A stretch of DNA of 64,000 nucleotides from Magnolia sinica. Lineage: Eukaryota; Streptophyta; Magnoliopsida; Magnoliales; Magnoliaceae. This document shows positions 60,041 through 64,000 of the stretch, one piece after another (position 1 is the first letter of the stretch; every line of letters begins with the position of its first letter). The stretch is from positions 76,876,177 to 76,940,176 of the forward strand of contig NC_080582.1 of NCBI RefSeq assembly GCF_029962835.1. Direction: 5' to 3'. The position numbers were made by a program, and so were the translations under genes. Below the pieces are notes generated by a model. It ran no database searches. It was not told where the DNA came from and saw nothing but the letters and a program-made list of their open reading frames with translations.

Positions 60041-60512
60041 AAATGCAGTGCATGAAACTTAAAAAATTTAAAATTAAAACAAGAAAAGTGTAATATCATC
60101 ATTACCTAAAGTTAAAATAAAAAGATGACTAACATAATAATAATAATAATAATAAAGAAATATCAAATACCTTAAAAGGTTTTTTACAGCAAAGTTACTC
60201 TCACCGAATAATGCATGCCTCCGCTAATCTAAATTTCTACAAGGTGCTTGGTGATAGTCAATAATAGTAAAATGCAGTGCATGAAACTTAAACAATTTAA
60301 AATTAAAACAAGAGAAGTGTAATATTATCATTACCTAAAGTTAAAATAAAAAGATGACTAACATAATAATAATAATAATAATAATAATAAAGAAATATCA
60401 AATACCTTAAAAAGGATTTTTTACAGCAAAGTTACTCTCACCAAATAATGCATGCCTCCGCTAATCTAAATTTCTACAAGGTGCTTGGTGATAGTCAATA
60501 ATAGTAAAATGC
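60041..60512. repeat. About 229-bp tandem duplication inside copy B
   Basis: Units start at 60041 and 60270, both AAATGCAGTGCATGAAACTT. Each contains a (TAA)n array, longer in the second, and CTCCGCTAATCTAAATTTCT. Confidence 0.92.
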
Positions 60513-60745
60513 CTTCAATTATTATCTTTTCTTTGGAAAAGGATAAAGTTGAGAATTGCGGGCCCTCATAGTACTTGTATGGCATCAACTCATCCCACCA
60601 TGGTGATTAAACGAACCAAAAATATCATATATTACAAAAAGATATATTTAAGATCACATACAACTCGATCATTCAGTGATTCAATTGGAAAGATTTTTAA
60701 TTGGTGTGATCGTTAATTGATGTCATATACATTCAGGTGGGACCA

Positions 60746-62150
60746 AAATTTTCCAACCTCATTACATTTAAAGGAATTTCTTGAGGAATTTTTCTGTAAA
60801 AATACCTTGAAAATATTATGCTTGCTATAAATATTTTTAATAGAGAGATATAGGGTAAATAATATAAAACAAAAGTCAACCAATCATTGAGTCAACCCAA
60901 TCTAACTCGGAAAACCACCTCTCTATCTTTCTCCTTCTTCTTCTTCTTTGTTTCCTTCTCTCATCTTCTTTTCCTCTATGTCGAAAACGTCCAGCACTCT
61001 TGGACAGATTAAGAAACGAATTCCATTCGACTCAGTGAGTCAATACTCGACACAGCTATTGAACAGATCGAGATTCTGTCTACGCTACTTCTCTCCTTCC
61101 TTCTGATTTATCCATTTTCCCAATACTCAGTCCAATGATTGAGCTGAACTAAACTCAGTTCCGGGTTTTTGGACAGCTACTCTACCAGAAACAAGATGAG
61201 TCAACTGGACTTAGCGATCCGATCTTCAACATATGCCTTGCATCAGACCCAACAGTGTATTCTGCATGATCGGAATGAACTCCAGCTTCGTCTTCTACCT
61301 TCTACGACCAACAAGAGCTCCTTGGAAAGTAAGGGTTCGAATCGACTCAGCTCAAACCGAGTTGGACTCAGGACAGACCCCCTCGACCAGTTTCAATGCA
61401 TTTTTTATGAAATCGTTGTCTTCAACATGCTGACCTAATTTCGATGGAACTAGCAGGAATTAGACACCCATCAGATGGGCTACTGAATGGACATCTCCAA
61501 TTTGAAATCGGTGATCAAAAGGATATCAACGGCTGAGTTAGTTCGTCAAAGAAGATGATCCATCACTAATAGCATATTACGATCCCAGTCTTCTCTAGAG
61601 GGCTTAGATTGATGTAAGGGAGCTCGGAGTATGATTGAATCGAAGCTCTAACGTCGATATCCAAGTGGGTTCGGAGCTCCAAGATGACGGCCGGTTTCTA
61701 GGGTTTCCACAAAAGATGGAAGAAGAACTTGTTTGCATTTGCTTTTTAAATGGCCTGGATTGAACCTATATTGTGTTTTTAAAAACAGTCAGTAGTAATG
61801 AGCTCTTTGCTTCGGTTTTTTGCAAGAAACCCTAACCCGAGAGATTACAATGAATGGATGGGATCTATCAAAATGGAGGGATGAGGTTTTGAGAGCTATA
61901 TTTAGGTAGATTGCCAACGTGGAACTGAAACTGATTTCCGTTTTCAGAAACGACCATACGCACCCCCTGTTTTCACCGAGAATCATGTGCATGTACACAC
62001 GTTTCAGCACAACGAAATGAGCTAGGCTTTGGTCGGAATCGACCGTTCTATACGATAGACGGTTTGGATCATACGAATGTAACCAAACAGTGCGACACAA
62101 TCAACACAGCGAACGTTCGTTTGTTCGAACCTTCGCCGTGGGGGAAAACA
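60746..62150. other. Region without a recognised gene
   Basis: CT-rich and GAGTC-rich sequence. The small frame 61169-61438 (89 codons) has no recognisable motif. Minus-strand text near 61680-61720 has a plant-leader look (AACCCTAGAAACC), but no exon was recognised. Confidence 0.3.
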
Positions 62151-62153
62151 GGA

Positions 62154-62612
62154 AAGTGACGTCACCAAGCTCTGTGGACCCCACCATGATGGATGTGTTG
62201 TATCCATACCGTCCATGGAGAGATCGTTTTATGGCATGAGAAAAATAACGTGATAGATCGAAAGTTCAAGTGGAACCCACCATAGAAAACAGTGGGGACA
62301 GTGACATCCACCGTTCAAAACTTCTTAGGGGCCACAGAAGTTTCCGATCAAGCTTATATTTTTGTTTTCACTTCATCTATCTCTATGTTAACTTATGAAT
62401 AGGTTGGATCTAAAAAATACATCATGGTGGGCCCTATAAATGTTTCAATAGTGGGTGTGACTGATCCCACGGTTTTCTGCAGTGGGTCCACTTGAACTTT
62501 AGATCTATCTCATTCTTTTTCTCATGCCATAAAACGATCTCTACAAATGGTTGGACAGTATGGATACAACACTTGCATCATGGTGGGTCCACAAAGCTTG
62601 GCGACGTCACTT
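62154..62612. mobile_element. Foldback element with about 38-bp terminal inverted repeats
   Basis: Left AAGTGACGTCACCAAGCTCT pairs with right AGCTTGGCGACGTCACTT, and the match continues to CCACCATGATG / CATCATGGTGG. Family arms lie inside. Confidence 0.8.
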
Positions 62613-63036
62613 CAGTAGCGATTTGGCCACTGAACATTGTCAGTATCTAATCCGCAGGGTGAGAAATCTCATCCTTTTCAAGAATGCATGGGTCAGTGCC
62701 CTCTTTGACCCACTACTGGGTACCGTGCGCTGTAGCTGCACTAACCCTTGTGCATGCCCACAGTAGGTGTGGGGCCATGGTGATGTTTGGAGAGATCCAC
62801 TCGGTCTATCTGGTTCTATGGGCCACATTAACACTGAAATAAGAAAGATACAGGTTGTTACAATCTACACCTTAAAGAGATTTTTGTTCCTAAAATGAGG
62901 AAAATCTAATTTACTGTGCTTCTAAACATTCGCTATTTTTCCCTAAAAATACACATTTATGTAAAGTGTATATGACTGACTACCACAACTGGAATCATTA
63001 CATGATAACAGCTCGACAGTCAACACGGTGTGCAAA

Positions 63037-63335
63037 AGATGGAGGCCGGAATTTTCTGGCCTGGCTGATCCAACCCAGTCCAAAAATTGATAAAATCCTT
63101 ATTTCCCACTTCAACATTTCTAACCTACCATCGATCAAGTGGACCACACATGCAGAAAGAAATATATACTTAGCACAGTGGGCACAAGATGGAGGCTGAA
63201 ATTCTCTGGGCCTGACCTGATCCAATCAGGCCCGGTCAAAAAATTGATAAAATCCTTATTTCCCACTTCAATATTTCTTATCTACCATTGATTAAGTGGA
63301 CCACACATGCACAAAGAAATAGATACTTAAAGGAA
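63037..63335. repeat. 150-bp tandem duplication
   Basis: Units 63037-63186 and 63187-63335 share AAATTGATAAAATCCTTATT and AAGTGGACCACACATGC. Related to 27990-28190. Confidence 0.88.
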
Positions 63336-63675
63336 TGAAATCAACGGTCTACATTTACAATACATGTGTTGTCTAATCAAGGATTAGGTATAGTACATTT
63401 GTAAGATATACATAAGGGGCACATATGAAGTCAGATAGGGTCAGGCCCCACTAAAATGAATTGATCTAAAGCCCAACCCAGAAATTGATAAAACAGGTGG
63501 TGTGGCATGAATTTTCACTGATGTGGATGGATGAATGACTTCACGTAGATAACATCCAACCCGTCCATCAGGTGTGCCATTCTGTGTAGGACCAGGACCC
63601 ACAAATCAGGTGGAGTCAAAACTCAGGTGGGCTACATCAAGGGAAAAATGAGAGATGAGAAGTCCCCCCATAACT

Positions 63676-64000
63676 AGGGGTGTACATCAAGTTGAACGGA
63701 GCCGAGCTGGCCTCAGCTCGACTAGGCTCGGCCACTAGCTGACCTTAGCTCGAACTTGGATCAGCTCGGTCCTTGAGCCTGACTGGCTAGCTCGGCTCGG
63801 TTCAAGCCAAGATCGAGCCGAGTTCGCTTATGTAGCATTTCCACCAACACCTGGACTGCACCTTCAAAATCCCAATGAATGTAAAACAACGGCAATGGTT
63901 TTACAGGTAATTTATCAAACACCTTCTAAGCAACATAAAAAACCAAGAAACAAAGGGTACTTGTTTCATATACATACCTTCTTTGCCACAGCCACACATC
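63676..64000. mobile_element. hAT-like element, truncated by the window edge
   Basis: Starts TAGGGGTGTACATCAAG and shares the interior of 7411-8005 in order. The right end is outside the window. Confidence 0.7.

Larger units (their letters stand above)
56430..60745. repeat. Composite duplicated segment, copy B
   Basis: Paralogue of 33800-37310, with the same order of nested units (MITE-like unit 56780-57602 with SINE, foldback 58030-58500). It extends further right into the part shared with copy C. Confidence 0.85.

Noticed and set aside
61169-61438. 89-codon frame
   Set aside because: No recognisable motif, overlapping frames of similar length, and no conserved neighbour.
1-64000. CRISPR arrays, operons or bacterial defence-like systems
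   Set aside because: The window is plant nuclear DNA; repeats seen are microsatellites, tandem duplications and transposons without spacer structure.

Overview
This is a nuclear window from a flowering plant. It has GT-AG introns, a land-plant P-class PPR gene, a plant-type phage-like (RpoT) organellar RNA polymerase, and a dense load of plant retrotransposons, MITEs, a SINE and microsatellites. Short foldback repeats containing phrases such as GTGGGCCCCACCGTGATG recur throughout. I loosely associate that style of repeat with woody magnoliid or early-diverging angiosperm genomes, but this is a weak inference and no species call is justified.

Only three host protein genes are well supported, all on the + strand. 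(1) About 53-5659 holds the last six visible exons of an RpoT gene, giving the C-terminal 180 residues; the gene continues off the left edge. One intron holds an LTR-like insertion and another a MITE with perfect 29-bp inverted ends. (2) 11865-14822 is an intronless 985-aa PPR gene that resembles Arabidopsis At4g30825/BFA2, a chloroplast factor for atpH/atpF transcripts. Its leader carries three minimal uORFs. (3) 25592-30467 is a complete five-exon folate-biopterin transporter family gene (505 aa). Its first intron is a tandem array that grew out of its own exon 1 splice-donor region.

The rest is mostly repeats. 5.7-11.7 kb: RpoT 3' flank, a hAT-like element, a degenerate minisatellite, a foldback element and Tourist-like MITEs in the putative leader intron of the PPR gene. 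15-25.5 kb: two nested Tourist-like MITEs with TAA target duplications, an LTR-like segment, a 1.9-kb foldback element interrupted by a second one, and further foldback elements. 30.5-37.4 kb: gypsy gag remnant, tandem duplications and composite segment A. 37.5-44.7 kb: a decayed minus-strand Copia element with an identifiable PBS and PPT. 45.1-46.0 kb: a probable organelle-derived insert. 46.0-50.9 kb: a cluster of hairpin-ended foldback elements, one split by a Copia element with a clean ATGAA target duplication. 51-64 kb: more foldback and hAT elements, segment C, a gypsy RNase H/integrase fragment, composite segment B (paralogous to A), and a truncated hAT-like element at the right edge.

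The genes do not form a pathway or operon. RpoT transcribes organellar DNA, BFA2-like PPR proteins protect a plastid transcript, and the transporter moves folates or pterins; their proximity is ordinary plant gene order. I found no convincing new biological system. The most interesting things are structural: serial duplication of a splice donor, datable nested insertions, hairpin-ended foldback elements, and repair-like scars around a Copia element.
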